Source of the DNA: SABY01 sp964523795
GTDB lineage: Bacteria > Bacteroidota > Bacteroidia > Bacteroidales > 4484-276
Length of the DNA: 17,080 bases
Assembly: GCA_964523795.1 (NCBI GenBank)
Contig: CAZGAO010000102.1
Coordinates: forward strand, 1 to 17,080
Reading direction: 5' to 3'
A program made the position numbers and the translations under genes. Each line of letters starts with the position of its first letter. Within the stretch, counting starts at the first letter, position 1. Below, piece after piece: positions 1-7,376 of the stretch. The notes under the pieces were generated by a model that was not told the DNA's origin, ran no database searches, and saw nothing but the letters and a program-made list of their open reading frames with translations.

Positions 1-1868
1 GCGAAAGCAATAAAGCAGGGCTCGTAAAAATGGAGCGGAATGTTTTCATTATTTGTAAATGAATTTTTAAAAGCATCAATATCATAGGTGTTTGTATTTT
101 TAATTCCCGAAAAAACCTGATTGGAGGAAATATTAAAATCGATAAGCTGACGCTCGTTCAGTAAAGCCGAATCGGCAAGCAAAACAGAATTGCACCCGGA
201 AATACATTCGATGCCCGAATGATTTCTAAGCTGATAAACCACCATCTGGCTTTGCTGTAGATTTATGGATTTGTGCCATAGCAAACTTCCCATAATCAAT
301 ACCAGCGTGCTGAGAAGGGCAAGATACAGTCGCGGTGCCTTGCTAAATATAGCCCGGCTTAAAAACAAAATGGCCGCATAAATCAAAACTACTTCGAGCA
401 AGGATAGAACCAGCCCATGCACGGTGGCTCCCGGCAGGCTATGAATAAAACCGACCGCCCCATTCAAACTCGCCAGCAAGATAAACAGGACTTTAGCCAG
501 CCAGGCAGCCAGCAACGAAGAAACTGCCGATAGCAACAGAACTGCAATGCCGGTATTTAAGATTAGCCACACCAGCGGGATAACGATGATATTGGTTAGG
601 AAAAAGTAAACCGGGAATTGATGAAAATAAAAAATAGCAAAGGGAAAGGTTCCTATCTGGGCGGCAAAGGAAACCACTGTGAGTTGCCAAAAATAATCCA
701 GAATTTTGTTTTTAACAGCCAGCAGATTATGCAGGGGCTGATAAAGTGCAACAATAGCAAGCACCGCGCTGTACGAAAGCTGAAAGCCGATTTTGGTAAT
801 CATGTAGGGATCGATGATAAGCAGGATAAATGCTGAGGCGGCCAAAATGTTGTAGGGATTGGATTTATCGCGCCTAAGTTCGCGTAGGGCAAAAAGGCTA
901 AACATAATACCGGCCCGCATAACCGAGGGCGATAAACCGGTGATAAAGGCATACATCCAAATTCCGCCCAGAAGCAGAACAACTTTGACAAGGCGCAGCC
1001 AGCGATTCCGCCCCAGCGGTTTCAAAATAAAATTGAGCAGCAAAAACAAGATACCCACATGCAAGCCCGAAACGCAAAGCACATGCAGTGCCCCCGCCCC
1101 CGAATATTTATCGCGTAGCTCACGATCCATCAAATCATCGTAGCCCAGCAAAATGGCAGAGACTACGTGGTATTCATCGCCATGCAAGCCCGTGCCCTCC
1201 AATATGCCCAGCATTTTTTGGCGAGCGGTGTAGGCAAAATCAAAGATGGGGTTCTTCTGGCTTTTTCCCGTTTTAGTCCAGGAACCTGAGCGCACGTAGG
1301 CCTGATGATAAATACCGCTATGGGATAGAAACTTTCGGTAGTCGAACTGGTGCGGGTTGCCGGGAGGCTCGACTGGAGAAATTTTGGATTTAACAATCAG
1401 AACATCACCATAATTTACTTCGCTGATCGCTGAATCTATTTGAAAATAAAGAAGCACCTTTCCGCTGATTGCTTTGAGGCCTGTGGAATCGTAGCCGGCG
1501 AGTATTTTGCCTGTGGTTTTTACGCTCTTGGCCTTTGGCGTAAAAGGTTCGGCTATTTTTACCACATAAGAAGAAAATTCACTTTTGGTATTGGTGATAT
1601 TCAATTTTTCGTACCCGGGAGTTTGCGCCAAAGTTAGAGCATAGCCGGCCACAAAAAGAAAAGCAAAAAGTACCACACCCGGCAGCCATCGTAAGGCATA
1701 CGAACGGAGGTAGCGTGTAATAATCCAGGAAAACAGTAGAATGCCAGCGGTGAGGATTATGCCTTCTATGCTTAATAAAAGCGGCAGCTTTCCATAGATG
1801 GCAAGCAGAATACCTGCCGAAAAAGGGAGGAGCAGTCTGAAAAAAGGATATGGATTCCAGCTTTGCAT
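1..1868 (-). CDS. comEC: ComEC/Rec2-family DNA uptake channel (C-terminus cut off by window edge)
   Basis: This is an inner-membrane channel that would carry single-stranded DNA into the cytoplasm during natural transformation. I translated the minus strand from the ATG at 1868 and found the frame open, with no stop, to position 1 (about 622 residues seen). It begins MQSWNPYPFFRLLLPFSAGI, followed by two hydrophobic segments. A soluble DUF4131-like region contains PPGNPHQFDYRKFL. The Competence domain then carries the family hallmark ALHVLCVSGLHVGILF, the segment FITGLSPSVMRAGIMFS and many further membrane helices. The last visible part is soluble (roughly IECISGCNSVLLADSALLNE). Whether a C-terminal metallo-beta-lactamase domain follows cannot be seen; many Bacteroidota homologues lack it. 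It lies 117 bp downstream of the HEAT-repeat gene on the same strand, so co-transcription is possible. The family call is firm; a role in actual competence here is inferred. Confidence 0.95.
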   Translation of the reverse strand, partial: MQSWNPYPFFRLLLPFSAGILLAIYGKLPLLLSIEGIILTAGILLFSWIITRYLRSYALRWLPGVVLFAFLFVAGYALTLAQTPGYEKLNITNTKSEFSSYVVKIAEPFTPKAKSVKTTGKILAGYDSTGLKAISGKVLLYFQIDSAISEVNYGDVLIVKSKISPVEPPGNPHQFDYRKFLSHSGIYHQAYVRSGSWTKTGKSQKNPIFDFAYTARQKMLGILEGTGLHGDEYHVVSAILLGYDDLMDRELRDKYSGAGALHVLCVSGLHVGILFLLLNFILKPLGRNRWLRLVKVVLLLGGIWMYAFITGLSPSVMRAGIMFSLFALRELRRDKSNPYNILAASAFILLIIDPYMITKIGFQLSYSAVLAIVALYQPLHNLLAVKNKILDYFWQLTVVSFAAQIGTFPFAIFYFHQFPVYFFLTNIIVIPLVWLILNTGIAVLLLSAVSSLLAAWLAKVLFILLASLNGAVGFIHSLPGATVHGLVLSLLEVVLIYAAILFLSRAIFSKAPRLYLALLSTLVLIMGSLLWHKSINLQQSQMVVYQLRNHSGIECISGCNSVLLADSALLNERQLIDFNISSNQVFSGIKNTNTYDIDAFKNSFTNNENIPLHFYEPCFIAF

Positions 1869-1870
1869 GG

Positions 1871-1895
1871 GGCAGTTTCATTTTTTTTGACTGCC
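1871..1895 (-). promoter_or_regulatory. Hairpin immediately upstream of the comEC start
   Basis: The arms GGCAGT (1871-1876) and ACTGCC (1890-1895) are exact complements around a 13-nt loop that is A-rich in the transcript. The 3' foot of the stem ends two bases before the comEC ATG at 1868, so if it folds it would occupy the ribosome-binding region. The 6-bp stem is modest, so a regulatory role is a suggestion only. Confidence 0.35.
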
Positions 1896-1985
1896 GTAAA
1901 AATAGTGTTTTCAGTGTGGAAAGTCAAGATTTTTTTCACTAATCAATCCATGATCTCCCTTGATTTTGAAAATATTCGTGCAAAT

Positions 1986-2522
1986 TTAGATTTGCAATTG
2001 CTGCAAGGCATGGGTTGCATGTACGGGAATGGTTTCCGAAGTGGCACCTCCCGAGCGGGTCATATCCAGGACTTTTTGTAGCTCTTCGGAATCCTTATCA
2101 TTTACCAGTTTGGCCAGCACATGATGCGCTCCGAGCCTGAAGTTGTAGTACTTGGCACGATCGATTAGTGCCTCCAGCAGCGGGCGCAAGGCAGGGCGAC
2201 CTATTTTTATCAGTGTCTCGGCGGCAATCCAGCGGATACCACTTGCGCTGTCCTCGAGCATAGCCAGCAGTTCGCCAATGGACGAATGATGGGCGACAAG
2301 CTCAACCACCTTGACGGCCTGCTTGCGAATCACCTTTTGTTTGGAATGCAGCAACTGATGCATCACCGGAAGCACCGCCTCGCCGCTGTCCACAAAACGT
2401 TGCCGTGCATCGAGATGCAGGTCGTAATCATCCACATCAGTAAGTTCGTAGAGCTGCTGAAGTACTTCCTCGGAAAAACCGTATTGCCTCAGTTCATTTT
2501 TTTCTTGTTCTCTTGAATTCAT
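1986..2522 (-). CDS. HEAT-repeat protein, 178 aa
   Basis: This is a small, all-helical, cytoplasmic protein with no signal peptide or membrane segment. After a charged N-terminus (MNSREQEKNELRQYGFSEEV) come several HEAT-like helix pairs: one around VLPVMHQLLHSKQKVIRKQAVKVVELV (about residues 50-77), one around IGELLAMLEDSASGIRWIAAETLIKIG (82-108) and one around ALRPLLEALIDRAKYYNFRLGAHHVLAKLV (111-140). Typical HEAT features are the buried Leu/Ile/Val pattern and the D-x-x-x-x-I/V-R-x-x-A-A-E-x-L/V-x-x-I/L-G signature, clearest in the second repeat. Such repeats usually bind other proteins. No catalytic residues are evident and I cannot name a partner. It lies upstream of comEC on the same strand and divergent from the nuclease-like gene at 2647. 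The ATG at 2522 is the natural start. Confidence 0.85.
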   Translation of the reverse strand: MNSREQEKNELRQYGFSEEVLQQLYELTDVDDYDLHLDARQRFVDSGEAVLPVMHQLLHSKQKVIRKQAVKVVELVAHHSSIGELLAMLEDSASGIRWIAAETLIKIGRPALRPLLEALIDRAKYYNFRLGAHHVLAKLVNDKDSEELQKVLDMTRSGGATSETIPVHATHALQQLQI

Positions 2523-2616
2523 TGTTAGGCTATTTCTGTTGTTTGTGCATCTGAAACAAGCAAGGCTTGCAAAAGTTGTTTGGGTCGTGATATTAAAATG
2601 AAGATATTATTTTTCA

Positions 2617-2624
2617 TACCTTTG
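2617..2624 (+). promoter_or_regulatory. Bacteroidota -7 promoter box for the nuclease-like gene
   Basis: TACCTTTG matches the TAnnTTTG -7 consensus of the Bacteroidota primary sigma factor. It ends 22 bases before the ATG at 2647, giving a leader of roughly 16 nt. There is no TTG at the usual distance upstream, so the -33 element is weak or absent. Confidence 0.5.
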
Positions 2625-2646
2625 TAAGGGTCAAATAAATAAAAAG

Positions 2647-3273
2647 ATGGAAGACAATAGCGTAAACGAACCTGTGGGTACTTATGGTCAGCCCCTGAAT
2701 TATGATCTGATATGGCAAATGTTTCAGGAAACTGATAAGCAGTTCAAGGAAACTGATAAAAAGTTCAAGGAGACCGACAAGAAGTTCCAGGAAACCGACA
2801 GAATGCTCACAAAGCGCTCTCAAGAAACCGATAAAAAAATTAAGGAGTTGTCGGCTCTCTTTACTTCACAATGGGGTAAGTTGGTTGAGTCGTTGGTTGA
2901 GGGTGATTTGGTAAAATTGCTGAATGAATATGGTGTTGCAGTCGAAAAAACCATACAGCGCGTAAAAGGTAATAAAGAGGGCGAAAATTTTGAATATGAT
3001 ATCATTGCCATCAATGGCCGGGAAATAGTAATTGTTGAAGTTAAAACCATACTCCGCGTTGACGATGTAAATGATTTCCATGAAAAACTGTGGAAGTCAA
3101 AACGCTATTTGCCTGAGTATAACGATAAGATAATATTTGGCGGCATGGCATTTATAACCGCCGAAGATGCCAGCGAGCGCATGGCTGAAAAACTGGGGTT
3201 CTTCGTTATCAGAGCTACCGGCAATTCATCCTTCATCATCAACCAAAAAGATTTTAAGCCGAAGGCTTTTTGA
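2647..3273 (+). CDS. Coiled-coil PD-(D/E)XK nuclease-like protein (DUF3782 type)
   Basis: The protein has 208 aa. Residues 27-68 are a heptad coiled coil built from near-identical units (QETDKQF, KETDKKF, KETDKKF, QETDRML, then after a four-residue skip QETDKKI). A compact alpha/beta domain follows at about 70-200. It shows the order expected of a PD-(D/E)XK fold: a helix with Glu81 (WGKLVESLVEG), a strand with Asp118 (FEYDIIAING) and a strand with Glu131-x-Lys133 (IVIVEVKT). From family knowledge, proteins with this layout are annotated as DUF3782 or restriction-endonuclease-like proteins of unknown role. Activity on DNA is inferred from the intact D...ExK set. It sits alone between the divergent HEAT gene and the convergent suf operon, with its own -7 box. 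No methyltransferase or partner gene is present, so a classical restriction system is unlikely. Confidence 0.85.
   Translation: MEDNSVNEPVGTYGQPLNYDLIWQMFQETDKQFKETDKKFKETDKKFQETDRMLTKRSQETDKKIKELSALFTSQWGKLVESLVEGDLVKLLNEYGVAVEKTIQRVKGNKEGENFEYDIIAINGREIVIVEVKTILRVDDVNDFHEKLWKSKRYLPEYNDKIIFGGMAFITAEDASERMAEKLGFFVIRATGNSSFIINQKDFKPKAF
2728..2844 (+). repeat. In-gene 21-bp tandem repeats encoding coiled-coil heptads
   Basis: Four consecutive 21-bp units (2728-2748, 2749-2769, 2770-2790, 2791-2811) each begin GAAAC(T/C)GA or GAGACCGA and encode E-T-D-(K/R)-x-(F/L)-x. A fifth unit (2824-2844) follows after 12 bp. The period is a multiple of three, so gain or loss of a unit keeps the frame and lengthens or shortens the coiled coil by two helical turns. 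Confidence 0.85.
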
Positions 3274-3397
3274 TAGGCGGTTTTTATTCCAGCAATGGTT
3301 ACATATCTCTCCACATTCTTTATTTCAATATTCATTATTTGCGATTTTGTACAGACATACGTCCGTGCGCCTCTACATTCCATCCTTCCATTACTCT

Positions 3398-3411
3398 CCC
3401 GCAAAAGCGGG
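3398..3411. terminator. Short GC stem-loop between convergent genes
   Basis: CCCGC (3398-3402) and GCGGG (3407-3411) flank an AAAA loop. It lies between the stop codons of the convergent nuclease-like gene and sufD. The stem is only 5 bp and lacks a clear U-tract on either strand, so it is at best a weak bidirectional terminator. The rest of 3274-3435 shows no gene. Confidence 0.3.
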
Positions 3412-3435
3412 ATTTCGCTTCGCTCAACATCACTC

Positions 3436-4851
3436 CTACACCTTACTCATATCAATTGCAAAATTGATTTCTTTTTCCTGCGAGGAGCAATGCAGCACGC
3501 ACTGTTCGCAAATGGAGAGCTCGCCACGCAGGCGTTTTTTTACCATGTCATCGATTCTTATTTTGAGCGGCTCAATTTTAATATGTTTGATCACCTCGGC
3601 GGCAAAGGCATACATCAGCAACATACGTGCATTATGCTCGCCAATGCCACGCGATTTGAGATAAAACATGGCCGTTTCGTCAATCTGGCCAATGGTGGCA
3701 CCGTGGCTGCATTTTACGTCGTCGGCATAAATTTCCAGAAAGGGCTTGGTGTTAACGGTGGCTTTGTCGCTGAGCAAAATGTTTTTGTTGCTTTGAAAGG
3801 CATTGGTGTGCTGGGCATCGCGGCGCACCAGGATGTGGCCGTTGAAAACGGCGTGGGCACTGTCGTCCACGATTCCTTTAAATAGTTCGTTGCTGACGCA
3901 GTTGGGGAAGGCATGGTCGATAAAAACCTGGTTGTCCACGTGCTGCGCCTTGTCCACCAAGTAAACGCCCATGACCTTGGCCTCGCAATTTTCGCCGTTC
4001 AGCGTTACATAGTTTTCGTTTCTAATCATTCCTCCATTCAGCGTAACGGCGTTGGTCGAGAGGCGGGCATCGCGCTGCAAATCGAAAAACATGGTGTTGA
4101 TAAGCGTGGAATTATCATTTTTGTTTTGCAGTTTGTAATGATCCAGTTCGGCGTTGGCTCCAATATAAAACTCGGTAATAGTGTTGGTGAGGCTGCGCTG
4201 ATGGTCAACCGAGTCGTCGCACTGCACCAGGCGCAGACTACTATTTTTGCCAATGATTACCAGGTTGTGGTTTTGGATAAAAATATCTTCATCGGCGTTT
4301 ATAATGTTCACCATTTGCAGGGGTACTTCCACCTCTACATTGTCGGGTACATAAATAAATACGCCATCTTCGGCAAAGGCATTATTCAGGGCTACAAAAC
4401 CACTTTTTTTGTCATCGGCAATTTTGCTCAAATGTTTGTCGATTAGCTCGGGATACTTCAGTTTTGCTTTGGCCAGGCTGCCCACAACCACGCCCTGCTT
4501 GTCGGTTTTAATGCCTCCGTTCTCAGAAACAAACCATCCGTTAAGCTGCGAAATCATATCTGTTTCCAGATGCGGAATGTCGCATTTAAAAATCTTACTC
4601 AAATCCTGGCCTTTTTGAAATGTCGGTTCCAGGTGGTAGTTGTAATCTGCAAGCAGGGTTTTGTTTATGTCGGTATTTCGCCAGTTCTCGGTTTTCGCGG
4701 TGGGGAAGCCCTGATGTTTAAAACTTTCGATGGCGGCTTTGCGTCGTTCAACAAGGCCGGGCGAGTCGTTTCTAAAAATTGTTTCCTGCCGGGTCTCAAA
4801 AATCCCGATCATCTTTTCGCGAAGTGTTTTATCTTGTGTTTGTGTTTCCAT
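3436..4851 (-). CDS. sufD: Fe-S cluster assembly protein SufD
   Basis: This is the scaffold partner of SufB. In the SufBC2D complex it helps load iron and build clusters in the cytoplasm. At 471 aa it is slightly longer than typical SufD (about 420-450). The N-terminal helical part contains the family segment GFPTAKTENWRNTD (about 48-61). The central right-handed beta-helix spans roughly 110-400. The conserved DVKCSHGATIGQID stretch (378-391), with His383 in the position known to be essential in E. coli SufD, is intact. The C-terminal helical part (RGIGEHNARMLLMYAF, 401-416) resembles that of SufB. Unusual is the end, which carries Cys448, Cys451 and Cys455 in a CX2CX3C pattern. It begins five bases after the sufC stop, so it is surely co-transcribed. 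It is the last gene of the operon here, because no desulfurase follows. Confidence 0.96.
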   Translation of the reverse strand: METQTQDKTLREKMIGIFETRQETIFRNDSPGLVERRKAAIESFKHQGFPTAKTENWRNTDINKTLLADYNYHLEPTFQKGQDLSKIFKCDIPHLETDMISQLNGWFVSENGGIKTDKQGVVVGSLAKAKLKYPELIDKHLSKIADDKKSGFVALNNAFAEDGVFIYVPDNVEVEVPLQMVNIINADEDIFIQNHNLVIIGKNSSLRLVQCDDSVDHQRSLTNTITEFYIGANAELDHYKLQNKNDNSTLINTMFFDLQRDARLSTNAVTLNGGMIRNENYVTLNGENCEAKVMGVYLVDKAQHVDNQVFIDHAFPNCVSNELFKGIVDDSAHAVFNGHILVRRDAQHTNAFQSNKNILLSDKATVNTKPFLEIYADDVKCSHGATIGQIDETAMFYLKSRGIGEHNARMLLMYAFAAEVIKHIKIEPLKIRIDDMVKKRLRGELSICEQCVLHCSSQEKEINFAIDMSKV

Positions 4852-4856
4852 GGTTT

Positions 4857-5606
4857 TTACGCTTCATCTTTTAGCCAATCGTAACCTTTGGATTCCAGTT
4901 CGAGGGCGAGTTCTTTTTTGCCTGATTTAACGATGCGTCCGTTGTAAAGCACGTGTACAAAGTCGGGGATGATATAATCGAGCAGACGCTGATAGTGCGT
5001 GATGACGATGGTGGCATTGTCCTTTGTTTTAAGCGCGTTCACACCATTGGCCACCACTTTCAGTGCATCGATATCCAGACCCGAGTCGGTTTCGTCCAGG
5101 ATGGCAAGGTCGGGTTTGAGCATGGCCATCTGGAAGATTTCGTTCTTCTTTTTTTCACCTCCCGAAAAGCCTTCGTTCACCGAGCGGTTGGTGAGTTTCG
5201 ACTGAATGCCTACGAGTTTCTTGGCCTCTTCCATATTTTTCAGGAAGTTGACCGCCGAGATTTGCTCCAGACCTTTGTACTGCCGTATTTCGTTTATCGC
5301 CGTGCGCATAAAATTAGTGATGCTCACGCCGGGTATTTCCACCGGATACTGGAAGCCCAGGAAGATGCCTTCGCGGGCACGCTCCTCGATCGACATGCCG
5401 GCAATGTTTTTCCCCTTGTAATAAATGTCGCCTTCGGTAAGGTCGAAAATACCTTCGCGCCCGGCGATAACCGCCGCCAATGTAGATTTCCCTGATCCGT
5501 TGGGACCCATAATCGCATGAACCTCGCCGGGTTTAACATCCAAATTTAAACCTTTGATAATTTCTTTGCCTTCGATGCTTACATGCAAATTCTTTATTGA
5601 TAACAT
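4857..5606 (-). CDS. sufC: Fe-S cluster assembly ATPase SufC
   Basis: This is an ABC-type ATPase that drives shape changes in the SufBCD scaffold. At 249 aa it has the usual family length. The Walker A motif GPNGSGKST is at residues 34-42, the Q-loop is in GIFLGFQYPVEIPG, the signature is FSGGEKKKNE, and the Walker B with catalytic Glu is in LAILDETDSGLDIDAL, followed by a VITHYQRLLDYI switch region. I chose the ATG at 5606 (MLSIKNLHVSIEGKEI) because it matches family N-termini. The frame stays open upstream to 5681, but the extra 25 residues are basic, low-complexity, and translated from the intergenic palindrome. It lies between sufB (114 bp upstream) and sufD (5 bp downstream). Confidence 0.97.
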   Translation of the reverse strand: MLSIKNLHVSIEGKEIIKGLNLDVKPGEVHAIMGPNGSGKSTLAAVIAGREGIFDLTEGDIYYKGKNIAGMSIEERAREGIFLGFQYPVEIPGVSITNFMRTAINEIRQYKGLEQISAVNFLKNMEEAKKLVGIQSKLTNRSVNEGFSGGEKKKNEIFQMAMLKPDLAILDETDSGLDIDALKVVANGVNALKTKDNATIVITHYQRLLDYIIPDFVHVLYNGRIVKSGKKELALELESKGYDWLKDEA

Positions 5607-5634
5607 TGTATTATTTTTTTTAATTACTTTTTTA

Positions 5635-5692
5635 AGAGACAAGGACAATCTTGCCATTTTATTGGCGTACAGACAAGGCATGCCTTGTCTCT
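5635..5692. repeat. Palindromic intergenic element in the sufB-sufC gap
   Basis: AGACAAGGCATGCCTTGTCT at 5671-5690 is a perfect 20-bp palindrome. A further copy of its arm, AGAGACAAGG (5635-5644), is an exact complement of CCTTGTCTCT (5683-5692). The transcript could therefore form either a tight inner hairpin or a larger outer one, but not both. The style (GACAAGG...CCTTGTCTCTACA) resembles short dispersed intergenic palindromes seen in Bacteroidota and other phyla. That family link is from memory and untested. Confidence 0.75.
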
Positions 5693-5720
5693 ACACCCAC
5701 CGGCCTGCCGCATACAGCCA

Positions 5721-7166
5721 TTATCCCACGCTGCCTTCCAGGCTTATGCTTAATAGCTTCTGCGCTTCTACGGCAAACTCCATGGGCAATTTTTTTAGTA
5801 CTTCTTTGGCATAGCCATTTACAATCAACCCTATCGCATTTTCTTCGCTGATGCCGCGCTGCAAACAATAAAACAACTGGTCTTCCGAAATCTTGGAAGT
5901 AGTAGCCTCGTGTTCTACAATCGACGATTTGTTTTCGTTGTGGATGTATGGAAAGGTATGCGCGCCGCACTTATCGCCCAGCAATAGCGAATCGCACTGC
6001 GAAAAGTTACGCGAGTTTTCGGCCCTGCGCGTCATACGCACCAAACCACGGTAGCTGTTGTTGCTGTGGCCGGCCGAAATACCCTTAGAGATAATCGTAC
6101 TCTTGGTGTTTTTGCCCAGGTGTATCATCTTGCTTCCGGTGTCGGCCTGCTGATAGTTGTTGGTAACGGCCACCGAATAAAATTCACCTACCGAGTTGTC
6201 GCCCATCAAAATACAACTGGGATATTTCCAGGTAATGGCCGAGCCGGTTTCTACCTGCGTCCACGAAATCTTGCTGTTGGCACCACGGCATATTCCACGT
6301 TTGGTAACAAAGTTATAAATCCCGCCTTCGCCTTTCGCGTTGCCGGGATACCAGTTTTGAACGGTCGAATATTTAACCTCAGCATCTTTCATGGCCACAA
6401 TTTCAACGATGGCAGCGTGCAGCTGGTTTTCGTCGCGTTGTGGTGCGGTGCAGCCTTCTAAGTAGCTAACATAGCTTTCTTCATCGGCCACAATCAGCGT
6501 GCGCTCAAACTGGCCGGTGTTGGCGGCGTTGATACGGAAATAGGTAGAAAGTTCAACCGGGCAACGCACGCCTTTGGGGATATAGCAAAACGAACCATCC
6601 GAAAAAACTGCCGAGTTGAGTGCGGCGAAGTAATTGTCGGTGTAGGGCACTACCGAGGCCATGTATTTGCGCACCAGCTCCGGATGCTGCTGCACCGCCT
6701 CGCTGAATGAGCTGAAAATAATGCCGTGCTTTTTGAGCGTTTTGGTAAAAGTCGTCTTTACCGAAACGCTGTCGATCACAGCATCCACAGCCACACCACT
6801 CAGGCGTTTTTGCTCATCGAGCGAAATGCCCAGTTTGTTAAAGGTGTCGAGCAGCTCGGGATCTACCTCATCTAAGCTTGCCAGCTCCTTCTTTTTGGGA
6901 GCGGCATAAAAGATGATGTCCTGGTAATTGATGGGCGGATGATGCAGATGCGCCCAATCGGGTTCCTCCATCGTAAGCCAATGGCGGTAAGCCTTTAGGC
7001 GGAATTCGAGCATCCATTCGGGTTCGTTTTTTTTTGCCGAGATAAAGCGGACGGTGTCTTCACTCAAGCCCACAGGGGCAGTTTCCATCTCGATATCGGT
7101 GTAAAAACCATACTTGTATTCACCCTTCGTTACCTTATCTATAATTACATTTTCATCGTTTGCCAT
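5721..7166 (-). CDS. sufB: Fe-S cluster assembly scaffold SufB
   Basis: This is the core scaffold of the SUF system on which Fe-S clusters are assembled with SufC and SufD. Its 481 aa match family length. Hallmarks are EPEWMLEFRLKAYRHW (48-63), GSFCYIPKGVRCPVELSTYFRIN (191-213), YLEGCTAPQRDENQLH (235-250) and the strongly conserved GDKCGAHTFPYI (397-408), whose Cys400 corresponds, by my alignment, to the essential Cys405 of E. coli SufB. The motif LFYCLQRGISEENAIGLIVNGYAKEV (431-456) closes the helical end. The ATG at 7166 gives the normal N-terminus. It is the first gene of sufBCD, with a TATTTTTG promoter box about 55 bp upstream and the divergent thiL gene 210 bp away. Confidence 0.97.
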   Translation of the reverse strand: MANDENVIIDKVTKGEYKYGFYTDIEMETAPVGLSEDTVRFISAKKNEPEWMLEFRLKAYRHWLTMEEPDWAHLHHPPINYQDIIFYAAPKKKELASLDEVDPELLDTFNKLGISLDEQKRLSGVAVDAVIDSVSVKTTFTKTLKKHGIIFSSFSEAVQQHPELVRKYMASVVPYTDNYFAALNSAVFSDGSFCYIPKGVRCPVELSTYFRINAANTGQFERTLIVADEESYVSYLEGCTAPQRDENQLHAAIVEIVAMKDAEVKYSTVQNWYPGNAKGEGGIYNFVTKRGICRGANSKISWTQVETGSAITWKYPSCILMGDNSVGEFYSVAVTNNYQQADTGSKMIHLGKNTKSTIISKGISAGHSNNSYRGLVRMTRRAENSRNFSQCDSLLLGDKCGAHTFPYIHNENKSSIVEHEATTSKISEDQLFYCLQRGISEENAIGLIVNGYAKEVLKKLPMEFAVEAQKLLSISLEGSVG

Positions 7167-7221
7167 AGTCTAAAAATTCACTTTTTCAGATTTAATAAAA
7201 TCAGCCTCATAAACGGGATTG

Positions 7222-7249
7222 CAAAAATATGCTATTTCAGGCACTCAAA
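7222..7249 (-). promoter_or_regulatory. Probable sufBCD promoter
   Basis: On the minus strand TATTTTTG (7229 down to 7222) fits the TAnnTTTG -7 box. A TTTG lies upstream at 7249-7246 with a 16-nt spacer, a little shorter than the usual 19 or so. It would give a leader of about 50 nt. I recognise no IscR/SufR-type operator near it. Confidence 0.55.
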
Positions 7250-7345
7250 TACCTATTTAATAAAATTGTAATAAATTGCAAAAAAATCCTGATTTCACTT
7301 TGTAAACAGATGATAAAATAAATGGTTCAGGCACTGTGGATTTTG

Positions 7346-7353
7346 TAGTTTTG
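7346..7353 (+). promoter_or_regulatory. Probable thiL -7 promoter box
   Basis: TAGTTTTG matches TAnnTTTG and ends 23 bases before the thiL ATG at 7377. The -33 region has no clear TTG. No TPP riboswitch could be recognised in the 210-bp divergent region. Confidence 0.45.
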
Positions 7354-7376
7354 CATTTAATATTTAAGTTGTAGAT

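Noticed and set aside
1579..1881. 100-aa minus-strand frame overlapping the comEC start
   Set aside because: It is out of frame with comEC, has unusual Cys/His/Phe-rich composition, and the comEC frame gives clear family motifs over the same bases.
2647..3273. Restriction-modification or other defence system around the nuclease-like gene
   Set aside because: There is no methyltransferase, helicase, specificity subunit, integrase or second defence gene within reach; the neighbours are housekeeping genes.
3913..4446. 177-aa plus-strand frame opposite sufD
   Set aside because: It is the antisense shadow of a well-supported gene, with no motif or start signal of its own. The long plus-strand frames opposite sufC and sufB (4953-5495, 6066-6461) are the same kind of artefact.
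5607..5681. N-terminal extension of SufC from an ATG at 5681
   Set aside because: The added 25 residues are low-complexity, lie over the palindrome, and do not match SufC N-termini; the ATG at 5606 fits the family.
7167..7376. TPP riboswitch upstream of thiL
   Set aside because: I could not find the conserved CUGAGA and ACCUGA boxes of a THI element; the leader after the promoter box is only about 17 nt.
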